64,000 bases of DNA from Endomychus coccineus. Lineage: Eukaryota > Arthropoda > Insecta > Coleoptera > Endomychidae. Positions 1 through 10,100 of the stretch are shown here, one piece after another. Position 1 is the stretch's first letter. Each line of letters opens with the position of its first letter. The DNA is taken from contig OY294069.1 of assembly GCA_958510875.1 (NCBI GenBank), forward strand, positions 162,439,111-162,503,110, written 5' to 3'. The notes beneath the pieces are model-generated. The model searched no databases. It worked only from the letters and a program-made list of their open reading frames with translations, and was not told the origin of the DNA. The position numbers and the translations under genes are program-made.

Positions 1-1
1 T

Positions 2-1792
2 TTGGTGTGTCGTGTGCACATTTTATCAATTAATATAATTGAGTTTACTTGTAATTTATATACAAGACTTCTACCATATTGCAGCAAACTGAAAAATGTT
101 GGTTTGGAATGGTTGCCAACAAATTACAAATTCCCGAAAGATTTGAGAGATTGGTTAAATGTAGACTGGCTTCAATTTGTTGAAGAGGTTGTTGAAATTC
201 CGGATATATCAGATTTCAGCAGATTGCAGTTCTTCGATTTGATTGGAGAAGATTCCGATGATGATATAGAAATTTGTAATGAATATATAGAAATAAAAGA
301 CAATGATGATGAAGATTTAGAAATTGTCAAAGAATACAAACATATTTGTGAGTCCAGAAAACTGCAAAACCAAAGAGAACCGATAGTGATTGAAGATGTA
401 TCGCTGCTGAGAACATTTGACATTGATGATATCGATATTGGAGAAATAATAGAAACTGATAGTGATAGTTCAAAATCAATAGAACTGATAGAAAACCACG
501 TGAATAAAAGAAAACGTAAATCTAATGTTAGTGTTGAGCAACTTCAAATTGATTCTGAAAGTGATGGAGAAGTAAAGGTTAATTTGGGGGGTAATGGAAG
601 CATTAACAGATTATCCAAAACTGTCACAAACAGAAAATCATTGGAACAAATGACAAAGAAACAAAAGGTTTCTAAAAAAAGAAATCGTGAAGGCAAACAT
701 GAAATCACATATAACAATCTATCAAATGATTTAGATGCAGGAAGCTGTGTTTCCAATAAAAATTTGGGAGGAGAAATAATAATTCTAGATAATAGTATAA
801 TTGAGGAAAATAATTTAAACAGTAGAAAAGCATTTGTGAGATTGGACAAAAAGAGTCTAGTCAAGTTGGACAAAAAAGAGGTACATTCTAAAAACATTCC
901 AGACACTAATATTTCCTCAAAACAAAAAAGATTGAAACTAAACAACTCAATATATAATGATAATGGATACTCTAAGAATTGTAAAGAGATCATAATTCTT
1001 GATAATGTGGATGGTGAACCAGATGATTTAGATACTGAGAATGTTCCTGTTCTTATAACTCAAATTCCTCAAAGAATTATATGTTCAGATGACAAAATTG
1101 TTGATGAGAAGCAACATTCACCAAAAGCAGTTCAAAAGAAGATAAAACTTACAAAAAAACGGAAAAGGAAACATAAACAAGATACTTCACAAATTGCACA
1201 TAATCAAAATGATTACTCAGATCATAATCTTTGTACATCTGAAACTTTGAGTTTTGAGCAAAATGCTTCGAAAGGTAATCTTGAAAATAGTTTAGAAGTA
1301 ACTGATATTAATAGAAATACGTCTCTAGGAAGGAACCATGTTCAATTGAATTCACTTTCTCAAAATGAGGTAAAATTTACTAAAAAACAAAAGAAGCAGA
1401 AGCATAAGACACATCTTATGGATGACATTAGAAATAAGTCTTTTGACATATCTGATAATTGCAATTCAATGCACAAAAAAGAAATAAAAAAGTCAAAAAA
1501 ACAGAAGAAACAGAAAAGCAAGACACATCTTATAGATAAGATTTTAAGTTCAAGTTATGAAAGTGAACAAAATTCTTCTGTAAGCAATTATTCAATACAC
1601 AATTCTATTTCAACCAATAAGAGTATGTTAACAGCAAATGTTAACAAAAATAAAAAAGGGAAGAAAAAAATAAACAAAACACCAAAATCTAAAAAGAAGG
1701 CTCTTAATGTTAAGAACCTCCAACTTGGCAATGAAACTGAAAGAACAGAAGATATATCTTTTCGAAATAAGACAAGAAAGAAGAATAAATAG
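2..1792 (+). CDS. 3' exon of a Lys-rich, low-complexity protein (partial at 5' end)
   Basis: I do not recognise the family. The frame is open from the window edge to a TAA at 1790-1792. The first ~80 bases read like intron (T-rich, ending in the acceptor-like TTGCAG at 79-84), so the true exon probably begins near 85; an alternative acceptor is ACAAG at 62-66. A short ordered segment with several Trp and Phe (around KFPKDLRDWLNVDW) is followed by an acidic stretch. The rest is a long disordered tail with many Lys clusters of nuclear/nucleolar type (KKQKKQK, KKRKRKHK). An internal repeat pairs KTHLMDDI with KTHLIDKI about 40 residues apart. Acidic and basic patches alternate, which suits a nucleic-acid-binding or nucleolar scaffold, but that is inference. 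The exon is followed by AATAAA at 1814 and 1926. Its last ~800 bases are duplicated immediately downstream. Confidence 0.7.
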   Translation: MVCRVHILSINIIEFTCNLYTRLLPYCSKLKNVGLEWLPTNYKFPKDLRDWLNVDWLQFVEEVVEIPDISDFSRLQFFDLIGEDSDDDIEICNEYIEIKDNDDEDLEIVKEYKHICESRKLQNQREPIVIEDVSLLRTFDIDDIDIGEIIETDSDSSKSIELIENHVNKRKRKSNVSVEQLQIDSESDGEVKVNLGGNGSINRLSKTVTNRKSLEQMTKKQKVSKKRNREGKHEITYNNLSNDLDAGSCVSNKNLGGEIIILDNSIIEENNLNSRKAFVRLDKKSLVKLDKKEVHSKNIPDTNISSKQKRLKLNNSIYNDNGYSKNCKEIIILDNVDGEPDDLDTENVPVLITQIPQRIICSDDKIVDEKQHSPKAVQKKIKLTKKRKRKHKQDTSQIAHNQNDYSDHNLCTSETLSFEQNASKGNLENSLEVTDINRNTSLGRNHVQLNSLSQNEVKFTKKQKKQKHKTHLMDDIRNKSFDISDNCNSMHKKEIKKSKKQKKQKSKTHLIDKILSSSYESEQNSSVSNYSIHNSISTNKSMLTANVNKNKKGKKKINKTPKSKKKALNVKNLQLGNETERTEDISFRNKTRKKNK

Positions 1793-2021
1793 TGGGTTTC
1801 TAACTAAATTAGTAATAAATTGAATAAATGAATATTTTTATGGTTGTTATACTTATTACATGTATATTTAACTGATGTTTTGAAATTATAAGCAATTATG
1901 AATTTTTATACTGTGTTGAATATACAATAAAATATATTTATACATAATCTTGGTTTTTTGTTGTGTTAAATGTACAATAAATGAATAACTAGTGATGGGA
2001 TAATTCGAATTAAAATAAATA

Positions 2022-2847
2022 AATTCTTGATAATGTGGATGGTGAACCAGATAATTTAATACTGAGAATGTTCCTGTTCTTATAACTCAAATTCCTTGAA
2101 GAATTATATGTTCAGATGACAAAATTGTTGATAAGAAGCAACATTCACCAAGAGCAGTTCAAAAGAAGATAAAACTTACAAAAAACATAACAAGAAACTA
2201 AACAAATTGCACCACATAATGAAGATGATTACTCAGGTCATAATCTTCACACATCTGAAACTATTTCATTATTAGGTAACCAAAACCTTTTTCATCAAAC
2301 TTTGAGTTTCGAGCAAAATGTTTCAAAAGGTTATCTTGAAAATAGTTTAGAAGTAACTGATATTAATAGAAATAAATTTCTAGGAAGGCACCATCAAAAC
2401 AATAATCAATTGAATTCAGTCTCTCAAAATGTGGTAAAATTTCCTGCAAAACAAAAGAAGCATAAGACACATCTTATGGATGACATTAGAAATGTCTTGA
2501 TATATCTGATAATTGCAATTCAATGCACAAAAAGGAAATAAAAAAGTCAGAAAACCCAAGACACATCTTATAGATAAGATTTTAAGTTCAAGTTATGAAA
2601 GTGAACAAAATACTTCTGTAAGCAATTATTCAATACACAATTCTATGTCAACCAATAAGAGTTTGTTAACAACAAATGTTAACAAAAATAAAAAAGTGAA
2701 GAAAAAAACACGGAAACCTAAAAAGAAGGCTCTTAATGTTAAGAACCTCCAACTTGGCAATAAGCTGAGAGAACAGGTTTCAAAATAAGACAAGAAGAAT
2801 AAAAAGTTATTTAGATAGTGGGTTTCTAACTAAATTAGTAATAAATT
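2022..2847 (+). pseudogene. Tandem duplicate of the 3' end of the upstream gene, frameshifted
   Basis: From 2022 the sequence repeats the upstream exon starting near 993 (AATTCTTGATAATGTGG) and follows it through the stop region. It carries several indels and stops, so the reading survives only as two overlapping pieces (2302-2541 and 2513-2788). The copied unit also included the 3' UTR: the flank at 1886-2013 is found again at 4468-4606, beyond the retrotransposon inserted in this copy. The promoter and the 5' part of the gene were not duplicated, so this is a dead partial copy. Confidence 0.8.
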
Positions 2848-4467
2848 GTAGATGTTTTGCCTTTCAATTAAGCTCTTGAAAAAGAATATTAATCTGTTGG
2901 TAAAACCTCTTACAATGTTAATCAATAAATGTCTTCAAACTAATGTCTTTCCCGACTGTCTCAAAAAAGCACTAGTAATCCCTATTTTTAAACAAGGCGA
3001 TTCTGATGACCCATCAAATTATAGGCCGATATCCTTATTGCCAGTAATATCGAAAGTTATTGAAAAGGCTATAAGTAATCCAATAATTAACTATTTTGGA
3101 ATTAATAGCTTATTCTCGGAATGTCAGTTTGGATTCAGAAAGGGTAAAAGCACTATTGATGCAATCGGTCATTTCATTAACTATACTATTGATTGTTTAG
3201 AAAAAGGTCTTTATTCAATGTCCCTCTTTCTGGATCTGAGCAAAGTCTTTGACTGTGTCGATCATTCTATACTACTAGAAAAACTTGCCAAATACAACTT
3301 TTCAACTGAATCCATAACTCTTATTAACTCATACCTAACAAACAGATCTCAAATAGTAACTCTAAATAATGTAAGATCTTCAGAAAATCCAATAGTTATA
3401 GGTGTACCACAAGGCTCAATCCTAGGACCCACACTATTCTTGATATATATAAATGATTTCGTAGACTACCTTAAGGAGGCAAACTGCGAGCTTTTTGCTG
3501 ATGACTCAACTGCATCAGTATGTGGAGAAAATTTAAGAGGTAGAAGAAAATAATATATTGATACAATCAAAGGCCAAAAACTGGTTAAGTGCTAACAAAC
3601 TAACATTAAATGTTAATAAAACTGTAAAAATTTTGTTCACTCTGAGGCAAAACCATACTCTTGAGAGTACTAATTACACCAAATTTCTAGGTGTGTATAT
3701 TGACCACCACCTAACTTGGAATAAGCAAGCACAATATGTGGCAAATAAACTTTGTAGCCATGTTTTTCTCTTGTGGGGTTTGAGGGGTGTTGTCTGGTAA
3801 CGTCCTAAAAACTGCATATCACGCTCTAATAGGCTCTACTCTCAATTATGGTTTAATTCTATGGGGAAACTGCTCTCAACGTGAAAGAATATTTCGTCTG
3901 CAGCGAAGAGCTGTGAGAGTTCTTTCAGGTCTAGGGTACAGAGCAGATTGTAGGAATGCATTTAAAAAACTTCAAATAATGACTTTTCCATCCCTATATA
4001 TTTATCATTGCCTCCTCTTTGTTCAAAATAATGCCAAAGAGTTTTGTAGACAAGAAGACATTCATAATTATGACACCAAGAAGAAACATAATATTAGACA
4101 AAATTTCCTCAGACTTAGTACATCTAGAACAGGGATCAATTTTACTGCACATCAATTATTCAACTTATTGCCCCCTCAAATGCAGACATTGCCACTAAAT
4201 ATATTCAAATCTAAACTAAAGTCAATTTTACTAGAAAACTCCTTTTATTCGATTTTTTTGAATTCAAAGCTTTTAATTTTAATATAATATTTCAAGTCAC
4301 TCTGATGAGTTAATAATATTTTAATAACTCTATTTGATATACTGCTTTTACCACTGACTGTATTTTAAATGTTAATAGTCTAAAGATTGTAATTAAATTT
4401 GATATGACGAGTGTAAAAATAATTTTATGTATGTTTTTTACACAATAAAGATTACTTACTTACTTAT
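2848..4467 (+). mobile_element. 5'-truncated non-LTR retrotransposon (CR1/jockey-like), inactive
   Basis: Three pieces of one reverse transcriptase lie in different frames (2852-3553, 3558-3800, 3787-4287). In order they show the finger motif SNYRPISLLPVISKVIEKAI, the palm motif DLSKVFDCVDHSILLEKL, the [20 protein letters not shown] motif and the catalytic FADD box (YADD type), then thumb sequence and a C-terminus ending FKSKLKSILLENSFYS. Frameshifts near 3550 and 3790 inactivate it. The 3' end is AATAAAG followed by short TTAC repeats (4444-4467) instead of poly(A), as in some CR1-group elements. The element sits inside the duplicated 3' UTR, and comparison with copy 1 shows that about 65 bases of target (1823-1890 equivalent) are missing at the insertion point. 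Confidence 0.85.
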
Positions 4468-4606
4468 AAGTATGCAATTATGAATTTTTATACTGTGTTG
4501 AATATACAATAAAATAAATATATACATAATCTTGGATTTTTGTTGAGTTAAATGAACAATAAATGAATAACTAGTGATGGGATAATTCGAATTAAAAATA
4601 ACCTGT
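4468..4606 (+). repeat. Second copy of the 3' flank, ending in a hAT-like terminus
   Basis: This stretch matches 1886-2013 almost base for base. Both copies end in AGTGATGGGATAATTCGAA, which resembles a hAT terminal repeat (AGTGATGGG type). In copy 1 the match stops there and copy 2 of the gene begins, so the duplication breakpoint lies about 25 bases inside the transposon end. Confidence 0.6.
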
Positions 4607-4952
4607 AATCCGATTATTAGAATAACCTTTAGGATCCGATTATTACATCAAATAATTCGAATTAAAAATGATCGGTTCTAGGTCTACTTCTATCGCAATA
4701 GGTACTATTTGTAATTCGTTGTTCATAATTCAGAGTCGAATCAGGTTTCAGGTTATAATCGGTTTGTTTGGATGAATGATGAACTTTGACAGTCTCACTA
4801 GTCTCAGCACATGGCCTATGCTTTGCAATTTTATTTATGACATAATGACATACCCTACACCTAGTGTTAATTGGCCAGGTCCGGATTAACATGTTTTGAT
4901 AAACTAAATTTGAAAAACTTAAAAGGAAAAAATTTTAATATCACAAAATAAA

Positions 4953-4972
4953 ATATATATATATATATATAT
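4953..4972. repeat. (AT)10 microsatellite
   Basis: Uninterrupted AT dinucleotide run in AT-rich sequence. No gene is visible between 4607 and 5400. Confidence 0.9.
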
Positions 4973-5977
4973 GTAATAATTAACAATGTACGAAAACTAT
5001 TCTTGTAGGAAATAAACAAAATTAAAAAATAAACAACACAAGCTAAAAATTTTAGTAAAGACAATTGAACAAAATAGAATTAAATTGTTCAACGAACAAA
5101 CTAAAATTGTGAATTCAGGAACACTATATAGTTCAAATTTTTTGGGGCAAGTCTGTTTCTTCTGGCGTTGGTCAGCTGTTCAGTTTTGGAAAACACTTTC
5201 TGAGGGTACCGATGTCACCGATATACACAGATATTTCATGGCAAGTTGATTAATTTAGGAAAAAGCAGCTTATGGTTTGCCCAAAATTCTAAAGGATTTC
5301 TTGTTTGATTTAATAGTAGCATTTCCAAACACTGTCTTACGATCAGGATAACTGTGGATGATAGAGTAGATTGAAATGTTCCGGATCAATTTGCACTGAT
5401 GACATTTTATTTGTAATAAGCCGTGTCAATTCCTGTTATCCAGGATTGAGCTTTATTTGCATTTTCATCTGAACTGAATGCCACTTTTTTGAATCGTGGG
5501 TCCAGAAAACAATCTTTTGCCACTATTTTATTGGTTTCGAAACAACCTAACCTACGAGTCTCCGTTTCTAATAAGTTATCTTTTAATATTCCACCTATAT
5601 TAGTCTCGGTGTCCATATTTCTTAAATTGAACTGGAATCCTCTAACTAGGGAAATTACAAGAGAAATAGTTAGATACTTTTCAGCAGATAAAATAGTAGT
5701 CAAGTCGTTCGCAGGTGTTAAAACTTGAATGTTAGTATTTTTTCAATCATTATGAAACAGGAGTTCCATCTTGTGACGACATCCTGTTTTACTTTTAAAA
5801 TTGGCAAACCGATCTCTTCTTCCACACTTTTTAATTTTTAACTTGCCAAAACGCTGTGTTTGAAATGTCCAACAAGATTTCTACACTTTTTCAAGATTGA
5901 CACTAATTCCTCAACACTAGATAAAGAAAGATATTACATAAAGCATCTGTGACGCTTGAAATAAGCGGCCACGCACA

Positions 5978-6026
5978 GGTGGTGATCATAGTCAAAGAAG
6001 TTTATTCTTTGACTATGGGTGGTGAT
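5978..6026. repeat. 31-bp palindromic insertion with 9-bp direct repeats
   Basis: The direct repeat GGTGGTGAT at 5978-5986 and 6018-6026 flanks an insert at 5987-6017. The insert is a perfect hairpin: 13-base arms CATAGTCAAAGAA / TTCTTTGACTATG around a 5-base loop. It interrupts hAT coding sequence. It looks like a tiny transposon or an excision footprint with a target-site duplication. Confidence 0.8.
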
Positions 6027-6035
6027 GTTGTTGAA

Positions 6036-6114
6036 GACTGTCATCATAGATAACTCTACTACCGGTAGTAGAGCATAGAGATCTCTATGTAGTAGAGTTA
6101 TCTACGACTGTCAT
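6036..6114. repeat. Palindromic insertion with 8-9-bp direct repeats, itself interrupted
   Basis: GACTGTCAT occurs at 6036-6044 and again at 6106-6114. Between the two copies, once the nested insert at 6074-6097 is taken out, lies a 38-bp palindrome. Its arms start CATAGATAACTCTACTACC and pair at 18 of 19 positions with the other half. It shares the outermost CATAG with the neighbouring insert at 5987. Confidence 0.8.
6066..6097. repeat. 16-bp palindrome nested in the previous insert, 8-bp direct repeats
   Basis: TAGTAGAG at 6066-6073 and 6090-6097 flanks the perfect palindrome CATAGAGATCTCTATG (6074-6089). Removing the palindrome and one repeat restores the symmetry of the surrounding 38-bp palindrome, so this insertion came second. 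Confidence 0.8.
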
Positions 6115-7027
6115 TAATGGCCTTTTTAATATTGGCTCCACTGTCAGAAACCACTATAACAATTTTGTCCGTGATATTCCAGTCGTCAAATATTTTCTTC
6201 GATTGTCCACCAATATTTTCTGCAGTATCTACTACTAACATGCTGCATTTTACCTGGAGAGCTGCAATATTTTATTAATGTATCATTATTGGCCTAAAAG
6301 CAGCGTAGGATTGTCTATGGTAGCAGCTTCTCTATCATTTTTCACCTTACGTATTAAATGCTTCGACCTATTCCAAAACATCACTTCTGATTCTTGGATG
6401 AATTATGGTTTTTGTATAATTAACAACAAATCAGTTTAGATAGGGCCTGATCTGTACCTAGGAGTCCTAGGACGCTTTATCATAAACATGCTACTATGTT
6501 ATAACGTGGAAATATTTAGAAGAGAAACTGTTGAAGATGATTTGCTGTCGAAAAAATATTTATTTCGGACCGAACAGCAGATTCAATGCCCTCGGAACAT
6601 TCTCTATTTAACTCCAACAAGAGAATAATCTAGACATGTCAATTGTTAAACCTTGATATCTATTCGAATAGTTTGGTTAACATTATTATTCCCTTGAATG
6701 AATTTCAAATCCAAAATTTACAGAATTTAATATATACATTTCTTCACTTTTCCCAAAATTTGTGAATTAGGTTGCAGATGATATTACTTCATTAAACAAA
6801 TACTAGGGGAATGGGAAACGAATCAGGTAGGTGCTAAATAATAAATTTATCAAAAATTTTAGTTTCTATGAAGTTTATGCCATACTTCTCTTTAGCTCCC
6901 TTTTCTTTTAATCCTGGTAACTTAACTTCCACCATAAGTTGGTAATGAGTCGCTTTATTAGGCTACCGTAAGAGACGATTTGACAACACCATGCAAAAGA
7001 ATTTTCACAGATAAAAGTTAAACATAT

Positions 7028-7033
7028 TTTATT
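7028..7033 (-). promoter_or_regulatory. Polyadenylation signal of the coiled-coil gene
   Basis: AATAAA on the minus strand (TTTATT on plus), 134 bases past the predicted stop codon at 7167-7169. It supports the gene ending here. Confidence 0.5.
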
Positions 7034-7166
7034 GTATACATTACTGACATATCTTGAATCAATTTCAATCAATATTTAGAATGAATTGAAAAAGCATCTA
7101 TGGCAATGTAGCCTTTTCTGAAGAGGTGCTACATAACAATCACTGATGATTTAATTTTACTTCCAC

Positions 7167-10100
7167 TCATTTTTCCGCGAGGTTGTAACATGTCGAACAG
7201 GATTTTATGTCAGTTAAAGGGTTATCGGACCTTGTTTCTTCTGATTCAATAGAATCTGTAGTCCCAGGGAAAAGTTGCTTCAATTTGCAATTTTCGTAAT
7301 GAGAAAATCCGTGCTCTGGGATGAATTTTTGGTCTGGATGCAATATGGTTCGGACCTGGAAAGATGTTAACTAGTGACATTATGTTACTCATGAGTGATT
7401 TTAAACCATGCAGGGCCCGTAGATCTTCGAGACAGAGGGCTGATTGTATGAGACCCTGCAAAAACATTGAGAACCCAAATGCCTCAGGAATATATCTTCC
7501 TATAAATAAGAAAACATTACGTGCTTCGGACTGTAACAAAATGCTTTTTCGAATATCGTTAATTGAAACGCATTTAAGCCCGAGAAAACAGGCCTAAAGC
7601 GTCTCGTGTAAGACGCCGGTAGTGTATTATGCATCCAGAAAGTGGCGTGGGTTCGAAACTCCATGCGGGATGGCTATTGCAGAGTAGTTTTTTAAATATT
7701 TATATATTTTTGGAATATTAGGTTAATAGGTTGTTTGTTGTAATTGATTGATGTTCATTCTTCCTTGCCCAGATACGTCATTAAACTGTGGGGCGCGAGG
7801 TATCGCCCCTGTCTATCAACTTCTCGTGTTTCATCGTGAAACATAAAGCATCTCTCAAAGCATCAATTGAATTAAATGGTACATGACGAATGTGATAACA
7901 AAATAATTTTTCTACGGATGCTATACAATGTGCCACTTCTCTCATCGCTTTCATACTTTCAAAACGGAAGATTTCTCACGCAGTGAGAAATATCCGCCAA
8001 TACAGTGAAATATAATTTCTCACAGTGAGAAATAATTTCTCACTGTTATCAAGATAACCCAAGTCAGTCATGAATTGTTACATGTCAGATTGATATGACA
8101 CGTTCTCCACGTTGACAACGCTACGCCGACGATTCGCGTGCAATATCCAAGTAGCCCATTGTTGGCGTTTGTATAACAACAAAACCGAAGCACTGCATAA
8201 TTATTGCTGTCAACTTACCCGACGAAAATAGTTTTATTGTTATTTGTTATAATATGAATAGTTCAGATTCATTAAATATTGAATATAATGGATTACGAAG
8301 ATTTAGAGTCGGAAAATACACCTCCAGAAATTATTCAGAAAGCAATAGATGTTTGCAATAATTTGCTACCTAGCACATCAAGAGAAAAATATGAAATCGC
8401 TTACAGAAACTTTATGGACTGGAAAATGAAAGCCAAGATAAATTCTTGTTCCGAAAATACCTTGTTAGTTTATTTTGAAGAGTTGTCAAGAAGATTGAAA
8501 TCATCAACATTATGGTCTCAGTACTCGATGCTAAGGAGTACCTTAATGATTAAAAACTGTGTTGATATATCAAAATACGTGAAACTACGTGCATTTTTAA
8601 AACGCAAATCTGAAAAATATGTTCCTAAACAGTCAAAAACATTAACTTCTGAAGAAATTCAACAATTTTTAAAAGATGCACGTGATGAATAGTATTTGCT
8701 GATAAAGGAATGAATTTTTAAATTGTTATCGGAAAATGAATGTTTGGTTTTGATTTCAGGCTGCTTTAGCTATTGGCCTTACAGGGGCATGCCGTTGTGA
8801 TGAACTTCGAAAATTAAAATTTGATGACATGGAAGATCTTAATTCGGCCCTTTTAATAAAATTACCCGATACTAAAACCAAGGTTCCTAGAAATTTCACA
8901 GTCACAGGAGAATTCTACCAAATTTACAAAAAATATGTGAAGCTTCGACCAAGCACAAATGAGACACGTTTTTTTTTAAATTACAAAAATAGGAAATGTA
9001 CGAAACAGCCTGTGGGGATAAATAAATTTGGCACCATGGCGAAAGAAATAGCGAAATTTTTGCAATTACCGAACCCTGAATTATATACTGGCCACTGTTT
9101 TCGAAGGTCATCTGCGACTATTTTAGTTAATGCAGGGGCAGATCTTCTAACTTTAAAACGCCATGGGGGTTTGAAATCCAGCAATGTTGCTGAATCTTAT
9201 ATCGACAACTCCATAGCTAACAAAATGAAAATTTCAAAAAGTATAGTAGAATCCATTCAGCCTCCAGTGCCATTAGATCCTGAACACAACAATGCTGTGG
9301 AAGCTCAGTACGTTTCCCCATCAACTTCAACTTCGACCGCAGCTAATATTTCAATTACCGAAAACATGTTGAAACAAAACAACCTACCAGGAATTACTTT
9401 ACAAAATAGTTCAAATATAACTGTTAATTACTATTTTAAATAAAATATAAAAATGAGTTAATGACATACAAGTATTATTGTATATGTATTTTAATTTTCA
9501 ATACTTGAAAACAACGCATCCGTAGAAAAAGTACAATGTACAATTCGTGAGAAAACGACATATTTCTAACTTGTTGTACAATATACTATTCTTGTTATTA
9601 ACCTGCGAATTAATCTCAGATTTACATTGAGTTGAAAATGAAAACATGATAAAGTAAGTAATGAATGTGAGTTATTTTGATTGCTTTGAGATAACTAATG
9701 ATTGTCGGTTCAAATTAATGTTGCTCTTACTTTTGTAGTGAGATGTTCCAACTCCTTGTCTTTTTCCTTCAGCATAATAGTCAATTTACTCTGAGCTTGT
9801 TTCTGAGCGGTTATCTGTTTTTGAAAATCGTCCACCGTGTCAAGTAGTTTTTGCGAAGCAAAACGAGCAGCGTGAATGGCTTTTTCTTTATCCTTTTGCA
9901 TAGTCTTCTTCTGAATGTCCCATTCTTGTCTTTGGCGTTTCAATTGCTTCTCCAGTCTGTCGATTATGAACTTCTGTTCGAGTACATTGAGGTCTTCGTG
10001 CATGCAACGAGATTTAACTGCCGATTCCAAATTGACCACTTGTTGTGTCAAATTGTCTTTGTGAGTATACACGTCCTGGAAATTAACCCTCTAGAATGTC

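Larger units (their letters stand above)
5407..6240 (-). mobile_element. hAT transposase remnant (ZBED-like)
   Basis: Read on the minus strand, broken frames give hAT transposase landmarks in the right order. They are IVVSDSGANIKKAI (the D..N catalytic region), a degenerate CFAHTLNL equivalent, LVGHFKHS, DVVTRWNSCF (the diagnostic TRWNS) and LDPRFKKVAF. Several frameshifts and stops separate these blocks. The C-terminal dimerisation region is not clear. Three small palindromic insertions (5987-6017, 6045-6105, 6074-6089) interrupt the frame after the catalytic block; ignoring them, the hAT frame is continuous across that point. A hAT-like end at 4574 may belong to the same element. Confidence 0.75.
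7907..9530 (+). mobile_element. Tyrosine-recombinase (Crypton-like) transposon with 15-bp inverted ends
   Basis: TTTTTCTACGGATGC at 7907-7921 is exactly inverted as GCATCCGTAGAAAAA at 9516-9530. Between them lie a cluster of small palindromes (7971-8045) and a tyrosine recombinase gene (8288-9443). No clear target duplication is visible outside the repeats. Classical Cryptons lack terminal inverted repeats, so the exact boundary is inferred. The whole element lies inside intron 11 of the coiled-coil gene, in the opposite orientation. Confidence 0.65.

Noticed and set aside
5489..5728. 79-residue plus-strand open frame
   Set aside because: It is antisense to the hAT LDPRFKK region, which has clear family motifs.
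7246..7539. 97-residue open frame on the minus strand
   Set aside because: It is a different frame across the last exon of the coiled-coil gene (7167-7355), which has a proper acceptor, matching phase and a stop.
7595..7685. Possible tRNA gene
   Set aside because: Only a B-box-like segment is present; there is no A box or complete cloverleaf. Kept only as a low-confidence SINE.
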